This document shows positions 46,056 to 53,829 of a stretch of 64,000 bases of DNA, one piece after another. The notes beneath the pieces are model-generated. The model made no database searches. It was not told the origin of the DNA and saw only the letters and a program-made list of their open reading frames with translations. This DNA comes from JAFDVJ01 sp964487505 (GTDB lineage: Bacteria > Acidobacteriota > Blastocatellia > Pyrinomonadales > Pyrinomonadaceae), in the NCBI GenBank assembly GCA_964487505.1, contig CAZARD010000007.1:11955-75954 (forward strand). The letters run 5' to 3'. Position 1 is the stretch's first letter; every line of letters starts with the position of its first letter. Both the position numbers and the translations under genes were made by a program.

Positions 46056-46855
46056 CTCAGACAAACGGACATCACGAGAAGAAGAGACTGCAAAATCCGC
46101 CGCAGACCATCGAGTTCAAGATCCAACGGCGCGAGAAGCTCGGCGGGCAAACGCGCTGGGAAGTTTTCGAGATTCCTTACAGGCGGAACCTGAACGTCAT
46201 CTCGGCGTTGATGGACATACGGAAGAATCCGGTCACGAAGGACGGCAGGCAGACAACGCCGCCGGTCTGGGATATGAGCTGTCTCGAACAGGTCTGCGGG
46301 ATCTGCACGATGGTCATCGACGGCCGCGTCCGGCAATCGTGCTCGGCGCTGGTCGACGATCTCCTGATCGCCAGCGGGTCGAACACGATCACTCTCCAGC
46401 CGATGTCGAAATTTCCGAACGTCCGCGATCTCAAGGTCGACCGTTCGCGGATGTTCGATCATCTCAAACAGGTCCACGCGTGGGTCGAGCTCGACGGTTC
46501 GCACGACCTGGGACCGGGGGCGCAGATCTCGAACGAGGTCGCGCAGGAACGCTACGCATATTCGCGTTGCATGACCTGCGGCTGCTGTCTCGAAGCCTGT
46601 CCGCAGTACTTCGACGACAACTACATCGGCCCGCAGGCGATCGCGCAGGCGCGGCTGTTCAATATGCATCCGACGGGCAAGATCACGATCGACGAACGGC
46701 TCGAAGGCTTGATGGGTGACGACGGCATCACCAACTGCGGCAACGCCCAGAACTGCGTGCAGGTCTGTCCGATGAGCGTTCCGCTGACGAAGGCGATCTA
46801 CGAAACGAACCGCGACATCACCGTCAACGCGCTTTTCGGCTGGCTGAAGAAATAA
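46052..46855 (+). CDS. sdhB: Succinate dehydrogenase iron-sulfur subunit
   Basis: 267 residues. The plant-type 2Fe-2S site CLEQVCGICTMVIDGRVRQSC and the two cluster motifs CMTCGCCLEACP and CGNAQNCVQVCP are complete. It carries electrons from SdhA flavin to the SdhC hemes. ATG 46052 overlaps the stop of the Uma2 frame (ATGA), so its translation may depend on ribosomes ending that frame. A REP-like repeat starts eight bases after the stop. Confidence 0.97.
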   Translation: MTQTNGHHEKKRLQNPPQTIEFKIQRREKLGGQTRWEVFEIPYRRNLNVISALMDIRKNPVTKDGRQTTPPVWDMSCLEQVCGICTMVIDGRVRQSCSALVDDLLIASGSNTITLQPMSKFPNVRDLKVDRSRMFDHLKQVHAWVELDGSHDLGPGAQISNEVAQERYAYSRCMTCGCCLEACPQYFDDNYIGPQAIAQARLFNMHPTGKITIDERLEGLMGDDGITNCGNAQNCVQVCPMSVPLTKAIYETNRDITVNALFGWLKK

Positions 46856-46862
46856 GCGACGA

Positions 46863-46909
46863 TGCAGAACCCCGCACGAAGTAAGGGGGGCCCGATCGCA
46901 GAGCGATCG
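46863..46909 (+). repeat. REP-like box plus hairpin, copy C
   Basis: Box TGCAGAACCCCGCACGA followed by AGTAAGGGGGGCCC, then hairpin CGATCGC / GCGATCG (46893-46909, 3-base loop). Directly after sdhB; forms an inverted pair with copy D 90 bases away. Confidence 0.85.
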
Positions 46910-46995
46910 GTCGTCGGGAATCCGTCGATGTGATTTGCCGCGAGACGCAAGCGCCGGCCGTCCCGCGGAAATGACGTAATAAGCCCGTGTCAGAC

Positions 46996-47042
46996 CGCTC
47001 GCTCCCGCGAGCGTGCCCCCTTACTTCGTGCGGGGTTCTGCA
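46996..47042 (-). repeat. REP-like box plus hairpin, copy D
   Basis: Reverse copy: hairpin CGCTCGC / GCGAGCG (46996-47013, 4-base loop), then box GCCCCCTTACTTCGTGCGG ending in TTCTGCA. It ends six bases before the stop of the convergent GGDEF-EAL gene. Confidence 0.85.
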
Positions 47043-47048
47043 TTGTGA

Positions 47049-49550
47049 TCACTGAAGGGTCGACAGCACCGACACATCCTCGAATTTCGACTCGGAGATG
47101 CCGGTGACGTTGTTTTCGTTCAGGAAGTAACGAATCTCGTCGAATGGCATCGGCGGCGCGAAGTAGACTCCTTGAGCGCTTTCGCAGTTGAGGCGTTTCA
47201 GTTCGGCGAGCTGAATCTCGTTCTCGACACCCTCGGCGACGACCTTCAGTTCGAGGCTCCGCGCCAGCATAGCGATGGTTTCGACGATCTGGGTGTTCCG
47301 TCCCGGCGCTTCGATCGGAGTGATGAACGAGCGGTCGATCTTCAGGGTCGAAACGGGCAGTTTGTGGAGATAGCTCAGGTTCGAATAACCGGTCCCGAAA
47401 TCGTCGATGTAAATGTCGATCCCGAGTTCGCGCAGTTCCTGCAGCATTTCGATAGCCTTTTTCGGATATTCGAAGAACACCGACTCGGTGATTTCCAATT
47501 TCAGCCGCGTAGTTGGGAATCCCGTTTCTTCAAGCGCCGTTTTGATCCGCGCGACCAGGTGCGGATTGGCGAACTGCTTGCAAGACAGATTGACGCTCAG
47601 TGTCAGCGGCAACGTGCCGGACGCGGAATCGCGGAGTTCCCGCATCTCGCGGCAGGCCAGTTTCAGTATGTGCATGCCGAGCTGATCGATGTATCCGATC
47701 TCTTCGGCCAACGGGATGAACTTGCACGGATCGATCGGCCCGAGCTCGGAATGCGTCCAGCGAGCGAGGGCCTCGAAGCCCTGTATCAAATTCGTTTCAA
47801 GCGAGTAGATCGGCTGATAGTGAACGGAGATCTCGTTGCGCTCGATCGCGCGGCGAAGATCGGTCTCGATCTGCAGGACTTCCTTGACCGCCTCGTGCAT
47901 ATCGCGGTCGAAGATCTCGTGACGCGCCTTGCCCGCGCGTTTCGCCTGGTACATTGCCGTATCGGCGTCGCGCATCATTTCTTCCGGCGTGTGGTGTCCG
48001 GATGTCCGGTTCAGAATACCAATGCTCGCGGAACTGAAGACGTCCTGGCCGTCAAGCGTGAACGGGATGCGGAATTTCTCCTGAACCCGTTCCGCGATCC
48101 GGACGACTTCCCGTTCGTCATACTTGCCCTCGACTAGGATCGTGAACTCATCGCCGCCGAGGCGCGCGACGAGATCCGTTGGGCGCAGACAATCACGGAG
48201 ACGCTCGGCGATTCCGATCAGAAGCTGATCGCCGACGAGATGTCCGAGGCTGTCGTTTATGACCTTGAACCGGTCAAGATCGATGAACAGAACGCTGACG
48301 CGGTGCGACGGGTTCTCTTTCGCGCGGTCGATCGCTGATTCCAGCCGCGACAGGAACAGTGCTCGGTTCGGAAGTCCGGTCAGCGCGTCGTGCGTCGCCT
48401 TGTACTGAAGTTCCTCCTCGGCAAGCTTCTTGTCGGTAATGTCCTGGATCTGGAAAACGAGACTCATCTGGTCGCGGCTTGCGTCACTCACGGTCGAGGC
48501 GCTCCAAGAGGTCCAAACGGTGGTGCCGTCCTTCGCGAGATAACGTTGCTCAAGCTGGCAGGTGGGGATCTTTCCGGCCAAAAGTTCGTGGATCTTGATC
48601 AGCGTGTTTCCAAGGTCTTCGACGAAGATCATCGACTGGAAATCTGTCGCCAGGAATTCTTCTTCCGAATATCCGAGGATCTTGCAGAGTGCCTTGTTGA
48701 CCTTCAGCCAGTTTCCGTTGGGTGAGACCAGCGCGATCCCGATCGGCGCATAGTTGAATGCGCTCCGGAACCGTTCCTCGGATTCCGCGAGCGCGATCGA
48801 CTGGGTTTCGAGTATCTCCGCGTGACTCCGGGCCTGCTCGGCCTGCGTCAGCGACATCTCGACGTTCTTCAGGTACATCCGGTACGCGGCATATAGGAAA
48901 ACGATGATCGGCATGGCCGCGATCAGCGCCGTGAATCCGACGTAATCGATGCTAAATACGAGCGCTCCGGCAGAAAAAGATCCGACCGAATAAGTAATGA
49001 ACGTCCAAAGATACTGGGTCTTCCAGGTTTCCCACCAGCCTTTGCCGCTCTTGAGCGCCCCATAGACCGACGAAAGCGACGTGTTGGCGAGGAATTGCGC
49101 GAGCGCGATGGTCGAGAACGTTAGAACGAAATCGCCGGGAACATGTCCGTGAAGTTCGGCTTCGGAGTCCATTCCGACGAGCCGTAACGCGGTCCACGCG
49201 GCCATCGTCGATAGCGCCATCGTTGCGGCGTTGAAGAAGACCGTGATCTTCTTGTTGCAGAAACGCCACGCCGAGCAGAATGCCTCGATCGCGGCCAGCG
49301 CCGTTGCGATCTCGCCCCCGTAAAGCACGAGCGCGATGAAAATGAATGTGTCCGAAACCGCGATGTGCGATTTGAACTTCGGGATCTGGATCGAGATCCG
49401 TGAGCCGAATCCGATGGTGCAGAGCGCAAGGAACAGGAACTTGAGATCTATCTTGCCGTATGGCAGCCAGTAGAGCGCGAACGCCAAACAAACAAAGCCC
49501 GTCAAAATGACGGCGTTCATATACAGCTTTGTAAGTTTCTGATTGTCCAT
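47049..49550 (-). CDS. Membrane PAS-GGDEF-EAL c-di-GMP protein
   Basis: 833 residues. Residues about 10-220 contain seven or so membrane helices of an unassigned sensory type, then a short coiled part, a PAS domain (about 245-365, FRSAFNYAPIGIALVSPNGNWLKVN), GGDEF (RLGGDEFTILV, with RPTD inhibitory site) and EAL (GFEALARW, DDFGTGYSNLSYLHKLPVSTLKIDRSF). Both catalytic motifs are intact, so it could make or break c-di-GMP. The start 49550 (MDNQKL) is preferred to the upstream codons at 49661, which would overlap a structured element. Function: membrane sensor linked to c-di-GMP. Confidence 0.93.
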   Translation of the reverse strand: MDNQKLTKLYMNAVILTGFVCLAFALYWLPYGKIDLKFLFLALCTIGFGSRISIQIPKFKSHIAVSDTFIFIALVLYGGEIATALAAIEAFCSAWRFCNKKITVFFNAATMALSTMAAWTALRLVGMDSEAELHGHVPGDFVLTFSTIALAQFLANTSLSSVYGALKSGKGWWETWKTQYLWTFITYSVGSFSAGALVFSIDYVGFTALIAAMPIIVFLYAAYRMYLKNVEMSLTQAEQARSHAEILETQSIALAESEERFRSAFNYAPIGIALVSPNGNWLKVNKALCKILGYSEEEFLATDFQSMIFVEDLGNTLIKIHELLAGKIPTCQLEQRYLAKDGTTVWTSWSASTVSDASRDQMSLVFQIQDITDKKLAEEELQYKATHDALTGLPNRALFLSRLESAIDRAKENPSHRVSVLFIDLDRFKVINDSLGHLVGDQLLIGIAERLRDCLRPTDLVARLGGDEFTILVEGKYDEREVVRIAERVQEKFRIPFTLDGQDVFSSASIGILNRTSGHHTPEEMMRDADTAMYQAKRAGKARHEIFDRDMHEAVKEVLQIETDLRRAIERNEISVHYQPIYSLETNLIQGFEALARWTHSELGPIDPCKFIPLAEEIGYIDQLGMHILKLACREMRELRDSASGTLPLTLSVNLSCKQFANPHLVARIKTALEETGFPTTRLKLEITESVFFEYPKKAIEMLQELRELGIDIYIDDFGTGYSNLSYLHKLPVSTLKIDRSFITPIEAPGRNTQIVETIAMLARSLELKVVAEGVENEIQLAELKRLNCESAQGVYFAPPMPFDEIRYFLNENNVTGISESKFEDVSVLSTLQ

Positions 49551-49632
49551 CGGGCCCGAACCTGTTTTGAGGCGGAACGAAGTCAGTAACGGGGTTGATC
49601 CGAGTTTTGCGAGTGGGGATCGGATGTAGAAG

Positions 49633-49702
49633 AAAGGTATGGACGGCCTTTCGAGGGCCAAGAGATATTATCGGCAATAATCTCTTTTCTGTCCATACCT
49701 TT
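49633..49702. other. Three-way-junction element between two minus-strand genes
   Basis: Outer 12-bp perfect arms AAAGGTATGGAC (49633-49644) and GTCCATACCTTT (49691-49702) enclose two hairpins: GGCC...GGCC (49645-49659) and AAGAGAT...ATCTCTT (49660-49686). Plus-strand transcripts would end in a run of six T, minus-strand transcripts in TTTCTTCT. It may be a bidirectional terminator or a structured RNA. Confidence 0.6.
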
Positions 49703-49714
49703 TTTGCAAGTGCT

Positions 49715-50626
49715 TCAAACGAACATCGTTACGCAACTGTCTTTCGATTTGAAGCCGGCCTTTGCGAAGGCCTTGTGCGCATTGTGAAATTCGACGTTGC
49801 TGAGCATGCAGACGTATTTCACTTTTTCCAGCAGGGTTCGGCTGAGCTGCGAGAGGCAGTCCGATCCGATCCCTTGGCCGCGGTATTCCGGGTTGACATA
49901 GACACCTTCAAGGTACATAACGTCTTCGGTTTCGGCGACGATCTGCGTCTGGAAGACCAGCTTTTCGTTGTCGAAAACCACCCAAACGCGGTTCTGGTTG
50001 ATTCGCCGCAAGACTCTGTTCAAGAAGCCTTCGCGGTCCTTTTCCATTGGGTTGACCCCGCTTTCGATGAACGCGATCTCGCCGTGAGCCTCGGCGACCG
50101 GAAGCAGATCAGCTTCGGTGGCGAGTCTCAGGCTATCGACCGTCGCGCGAACGATAACAGGGAATTTGATCTCAAAGAGCCGTTCCTCACAAACCAGCCG
50201 CGGTTCGTGTTGGTCTCCCGAGTAGTATTGCCAAAAGTGCTCGATTGAATCGCCGTCCGACATCATCATTTTGATGGGTGTTTCGGATTCGCGGGCTTTC
50301 AATGCGAGAGCCATCAAGGCATTGTCCGAGTGGCATTCGACCAATGTCGTATGTCCGATCAGGGCGACGCCTTCGAGCGCGCCGGCGGCATTTCTGTATG
50401 AGTAGAATTTGCCGCGATTGTTCGGACTTTCCAGACCGTTGTCGTAGATGAAGCTTGTCATTACGACCGTATGTACGGGGCGTTGTTTCAGGAACGCCAG
50501 CACTTCGGTCCGGTCAGACTCGGTCAAAAGGCTGACACGGTTCAAATTGGCAACTGCATTCGCAAACGCATACTCAAGCGATTTCGCTCTTTGATCTGCT
50601 GCGTTGTAGGCTAGTTGCAATTTCAT
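49715..50626 (-). CDS. GNAT-family acetyltransferase with extra N-terminal domain
   Basis: 303 residues. The C-terminal half has the GNAT acetyl-CoA-binding pattern VYVNPEYRGQGIGSDCLSQL and the following helix-strand LSNVEFHNAHKAFAKAGF. The N-terminal half (about 1-150) resembles the DUF4081-type domain often joined to GNAT in similar proteins. AGGAG precedes the ATG at the right distance. Substrate unknown. It is the gene immediately upstream (in transcription) of the GGDEF-EAL gene and downstream of the large subtilase. Confidence 0.85.
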   Translation of the reverse strand: MKLQLAYNAADQRAKSLEYAFANAVANLNRVSLLTESDRTEVLAFLKQRPVHTVVMTSFIYDNGLESPNNRGKFYSYRNAAGALEGVALIGHTTLVECHSDNALMALALKARESETPIKMMMSDGDSIEHFWQYYSGDQHEPRLVCEERLFEIKFPVIVRATVDSLRLATEADLLPVAEAHGEIAFIESGVNPMEKDREGFLNRVLRRINQNRVWVVFDNEKLVFQTQIVAETEDVMYLEGVYVNPEYRGQGIGSDCLSQLSRTLLEKVKYVCMLSNVEFHNAHKAFAKAGFKSKDSCVTMFV

Positions 50627-50660
50627 GGTGTTGTCTCCTTTCCTAGTCTCCTATTTCAGG

Positions 50661-53243
50661 TTAGTTGTCACCATGAATCACATTGTTTGCCAAAGTGCTG
50701 TCGCTGATCAGAACACCGTCGGAGATCAAGACTCCGTCGCTGATCAACACGCCGTCTCCGAAGAGCACGCCGTCGCTGACGAGGACACCGTCGCTGACCA
50801 GAACGCCGTCGCTGACGAGGACACCGTCGCTGACCAGAACGCCGTCGCTGACGAGAACGCCGAACCCGGTGTAGAAGGTGCCGTCACCGATGGTTCCGCC
50901 GTTGCTCGTGACCGCCTTCGGATAGACGATGATGTTGTTTGCCGGAGCGAAGGAATTGTTCAGGACATATTGGTACGACGCGTTGTGCGCAATGCCCTTG
51001 TCGAACCAACTGCCGTTCTTGTAGACGTTGTGGAACTGCGTCGCGAGATGCGTTCCCTTCAGGTATGCGTGGTTCGTCAAAACACCCTGCGACCAGCTGA
51101 ACGTTTGACCGTTCAACGAACTCGTCGCCGTCGGGAAGGTCGCGCCGGCCGGCAGCAGGCTGGCGCCCTGCGTCAGCGCGGTATTGAAGTTGACGTCCGT
51201 GCGGTAGGCCCTTGCCAACCGGACCGCGCCTTCGAGGTTCAGGTTTCCGGCACCCTGTTCGAGCATGTTGTATCCGGCGAGCGGCTGGGCCGTGTACTGC
51301 AGGATCATTTTCACCATGTTCGGGGTCAGGTTCGGGTTGATCTGGAAGAGAAGCGCGGCCGAACCGGCGACGACCGGGGTCGACATCGAGGTGCCGCTCA
51401 TCCGCATCATATTGTCATCGGGATCGTTCGTGCTGTCCAACCCGTCAACGAGCGTCGGATTGTGCGTGACAAGCCAAGCCGTGCTTTTCGCGCGGGCTGA
51501 AACGATCTTGTTTCCCGGCGCGACCATATCGGGCTTCATCGCGTGGTCGTAGATGCGCGTGCCGTTCGCGGTCGTGTAGAAGCTGCGCGTCGGCCCGTTC
51601 GAGCTGAATGTCGCCATTACATCGTCCGAGCGCGGATCGGTGTCCTTCGTGTTGACCGCGCCGACCGTCAGGACCGACGGGTCGTTGCCCGGCGTGTGGA
51701 TGTGACCGTAAAGCTTCTGGCCGGTCGTGAAGTTCTTGCCTTCGTTGCCGGCAGCGGCGACGACGAGAATTCCGAGGCCGTTCAGTTCCTGGACCTTGCG
51801 GCATACCGGATCGTTCGTGTACGTATCGATCGCGGCGCCGCCGAGGCTCAGGTTGACGACCTTGATGTTGTACGTCGCGGCGTTCACTTTCAGCCATTCA
51901 AGCGCGTTCAGAAGCCACGACGCCTGTCCGCGTCCCTGTCCGTCGAGCACCTTCAAATTGACGATGTTCGCGTTCGGCGCGACGCCGCGGTATGCTCCGC
52001 TGTTTCCATTGGAGTTTCCGGCAGCGATACCGGCGACGTGCGTGCCGTGGCCGTAGTTGTCGTCGGCATCCGTTTCATACGGAACGAAGCTCTTGTTGAA
52101 AACGATGCGGCTCGTGTTGCCGTTGTTTCGAAAATCCTTGTGGTTCGGATTCAGGCCCGAGTCGAGGATCGCGATGCCGACCCCGGTGCCGTCCAGCGTA
52201 TATGCCGAGCGGTTGGCGGTTGCCGCCTGCGAGCGGACAACCGAGGTGCCGGTCGTCGATTCGAGATGGCCGAGTTTCAGCGTCGGGCGGTCCGGCGAAA
52301 TGAAATTCGCCAAACGGCTCTGCGACAATTCGTTGACAAGCGCAAGCGGCATATTGACCACCAGCGTGTCGCTGTCGCCGATGCGGTCCATCAGACGCGC
52401 CTTGCCGCTCGAAAGAAGTTCGCGGAGCGAAGGGTTGTCGGCATCCTTGGCCTGCACGATAACGTCAACGCGGCGCTTGCCGGTCGGATCGTTTGCCATC
52501 ATATCGCGAAGGTCGCTCGAAACGTTGTCGCCGCGGAATCCCTCGTCGTCGAATCCGAACGTTGACGAATCGGCAATGGTCGCGTTGCGGTCGCCGATCA
52601 TTATCGGTTCGAACATCGCGGCCAATTCGGCCACCGGTTCGATCGACGCCGAAAATGCTTCCGAGGAAGCGCCGCCTATGATCCGGATGTTGCCATTGAG
52701 CAGGCTTTCCGCGAGTTTTGAGCTGATCTGTTCCGAACCGACGAAATTGAGCAATTCGTCGACGAACAGGATCACGCCATCTTTCGAACCGGCGAGCGCT
52801 CCGATCACTGAGTCAAACCGCTCGGCGGCTTTTGACTTGTCAGCGAAGAGCGCATCAAGTTCGAGTTTGAGAACACGTGCGTTGGAGAGGTTCTCGGGGA
52901 CGTCGCCTTTCGCGATGCGAACCGCGAGAGCATCGACGATCAACCCCTGGTCCTTTCCAACCGGGTCGAGGATGACCGGCTGACGCGCGCCGCCCGTTGA
53001 AAGCGACCTAACGAGCCGGTTGACCTCCGTTTCAAAATTTCCGCTGACATTCAGCTTGTTCAAAGAAGCGAGCCGCGTCAGATCGGTAACGTACGAGTCG
53101 GAAACGGTATTGTTCACCGTCGTCCGTTCGCCCGATTGCGCGAAGGCGGCGGCGACGAAGCCCTGCGTTGTCAGCAGTGACAACAGCAGGATCGTCGCCA
53201 TCGACTTCGGCAACAAACTGCGGAATCTCAGATAATCCATCAT
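50661..53243 (-). CDS. Exported subtilase with degenerate ClpA/ClpB-like AAA+ domain and hexapeptide tail
   Basis: 860 residues. Signal peptide (ILLLSLLTTQGFVAAAFAQ). Residues about 53-218 align along their length with the first AAA+ domain of ClpB: DLTRLASLNKL, VRIAKGDVPENL, RVLKLELDAL and Walker B GVILFVDELLNFVG are kept, but Walker A is LDPVGKDQG, not GEPGVGKT. A propeptide-like part follows (about 260-327), then the S8 domain with Asp361 (AILDSGLNPNH), His399 (YGHGTHVAG) and Ser in MSGTSMSTPV. The C-terminus has nine hexapeptide units, GVLVSD and variants. ATG 53243 has AGGAG upstream. A secreted serine protease; the ClpB-like part cannot act as an ATPase as judged from the lost P-loop. 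Confidence 0.9.
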   Translation of the reverse strand: MMDYLRFRSLLPKSMATILLLSLLTTQGFVAAAFAQSGERTTVNNTVSDSYVTDLTRLASLNKLNVSGNFETEVNRLVRSLSTGGARQPVILDPVGKDQGLIVDALAVRIAKGDVPENLSNARVLKLELDALFADKSKAAERFDSVIGALAGSKDGVILFVDELLNFVGSEQISSKLAESLLNGNIRIIGGASSEAFSASIEPVAELAAMFEPIMIGDRNATIADSSTFGFDDEGFRGDNVSSDLRDMMANDPTGKRRVDVIVQAKDADNPSLRELLSSGKARLMDRIGDSDTLVVNMPLALVNELSQSRLANFISPDRPTLKLGHLESTTGTSVVRSQAATANRSAYTLDGTGVGIAILDSGLNPNHKDFRNNGNTSRIVFNKSFVPYETDADDNYGHGTHVAGIAAGNSNGNSGAYRGVAPNANIVNLKVLDGQGRGQASWLLNALEWLKVNAATYNIKVVNLSLGGAAIDTYTNDPVCRKVQELNGLGILVVAAAGNEGKNFTTGQKLYGHIHTPGNDPSVLTVGAVNTKDTDPRSDDVMATFSSNGPTRSFYTTANGTRIYDHAMKPDMVAPGNKIVSARAKSTAWLVTHNPTLVDGLDSTNDPDDNMMRMSGTSMSTPVVAGSAALLFQINPNLTPNMVKMILQYTAQPLAGYNMLEQGAGNLNLEGAVRLARAYRTDVNFNTALTQGASLLPAGATFPTATSSLNGQTFSWSQGVLTNHAYLKGTHLATQFHNVYKNGSWFDKGIAHNASYQYVLNNSFAPANNIIVYPKAVTSNGGTIGDGTFYTGFGVLVSDGVLVSDGVLVSDGVLVSDGVLVSDGVLFGDGVLISDGVLISDGVLISDSTLANNVIHGDN
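50704..50868 (-). repeat. 18-bp tandem repeats coding for hexapeptide tail
   Basis: Nine units of 18 bases encode GVL(V/I)SD (one GVLFGD). The units are close at the DNA level, so the number of repeats may vary between strains or be mis-assembled. Similar tails occur on other subtilases of this group. Confidence 0.85.
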
Positions 53244-53829
53244 CGTAAGCAATCTCCTAAGGGGTTGAATACATTCGACACTTCGGTCGCCGTCGCCAAG
53301 AATAGCAACGTGCGTGCCACGGCACGAACATCAATGAAATCAACAGGTTACAGAAAACCGCGAGCTAGCGACCGTGCCGCATCGGTCAACCTGACCGAAT
53401 CGGGCCGTTCAATTTGAACGAAAACGTCTTTCGAGAGGGGCAGAATACCAATGGCCGGACAACCGTCCGGTGCCGGGCGTCGCCCGGATGATACCGTACG
53501 TACATTCGCCGGCTGGGCGAAAGCCCGGCCATCAACGATTGTTCAAGGATCGACGAACGACTTTCGGGACGGCAACTCAAGCTCGTGGCCAGTCTTAAAT
53601 CAGGATTCAAGATAATCTTGAAAATTGAGTATCTATCTTGAACATCTTCACTCTTAAATATCTTGAATAAATCTTAATTTTCTTGAATCTTGAATCTGAA
53701 ACTGAGGGTTCAAGCGGGATTGGATTTCGTGTCGCGGCGTTCGCGAAAAATCTTCTGACAAAACGCTCGGATTCTGGTATAAAGTCAGAACAATGCTCAA
53801 TCAAAACTCAAATCTCAAGGAACTTCACT
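53244..53829. other. Intergenic region with hairpin array and TTCAAGA tract
   Basis: No gene supported. It holds the triple hairpin at 53455-53530 and, from about 53590 to 53705, a low-GC tract of ATTCAAGAT/CTTGAAT words. The last part contains the ribosome site (AAGGAA) of the ComM-type gene. In-frame codons upstream of 53830 read through this tract and are not part of the protein. Confidence 0.6.
53455..53530. repeat. Array of three adjacent hairpins
   Basis: CCGGAC-AACC-GTCCGG (53455-53470), CCGGGCG-T-CGCCCGG (53473-53487), and a third stem with GGGC-GAAA-GCCC core (53511-53530) closed by a GNRA-type loop. This is reminiscent of REP/BIME units but its box is different from the TGCAGAACCCC family. 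Confidence 0.6.

Noticed and set aside
50704..50868. Possible CRISPR array from the 18-bp periodicity
   Set aside because: The repeats are directly adjacent without spacers and lie in frame within a protease gene.
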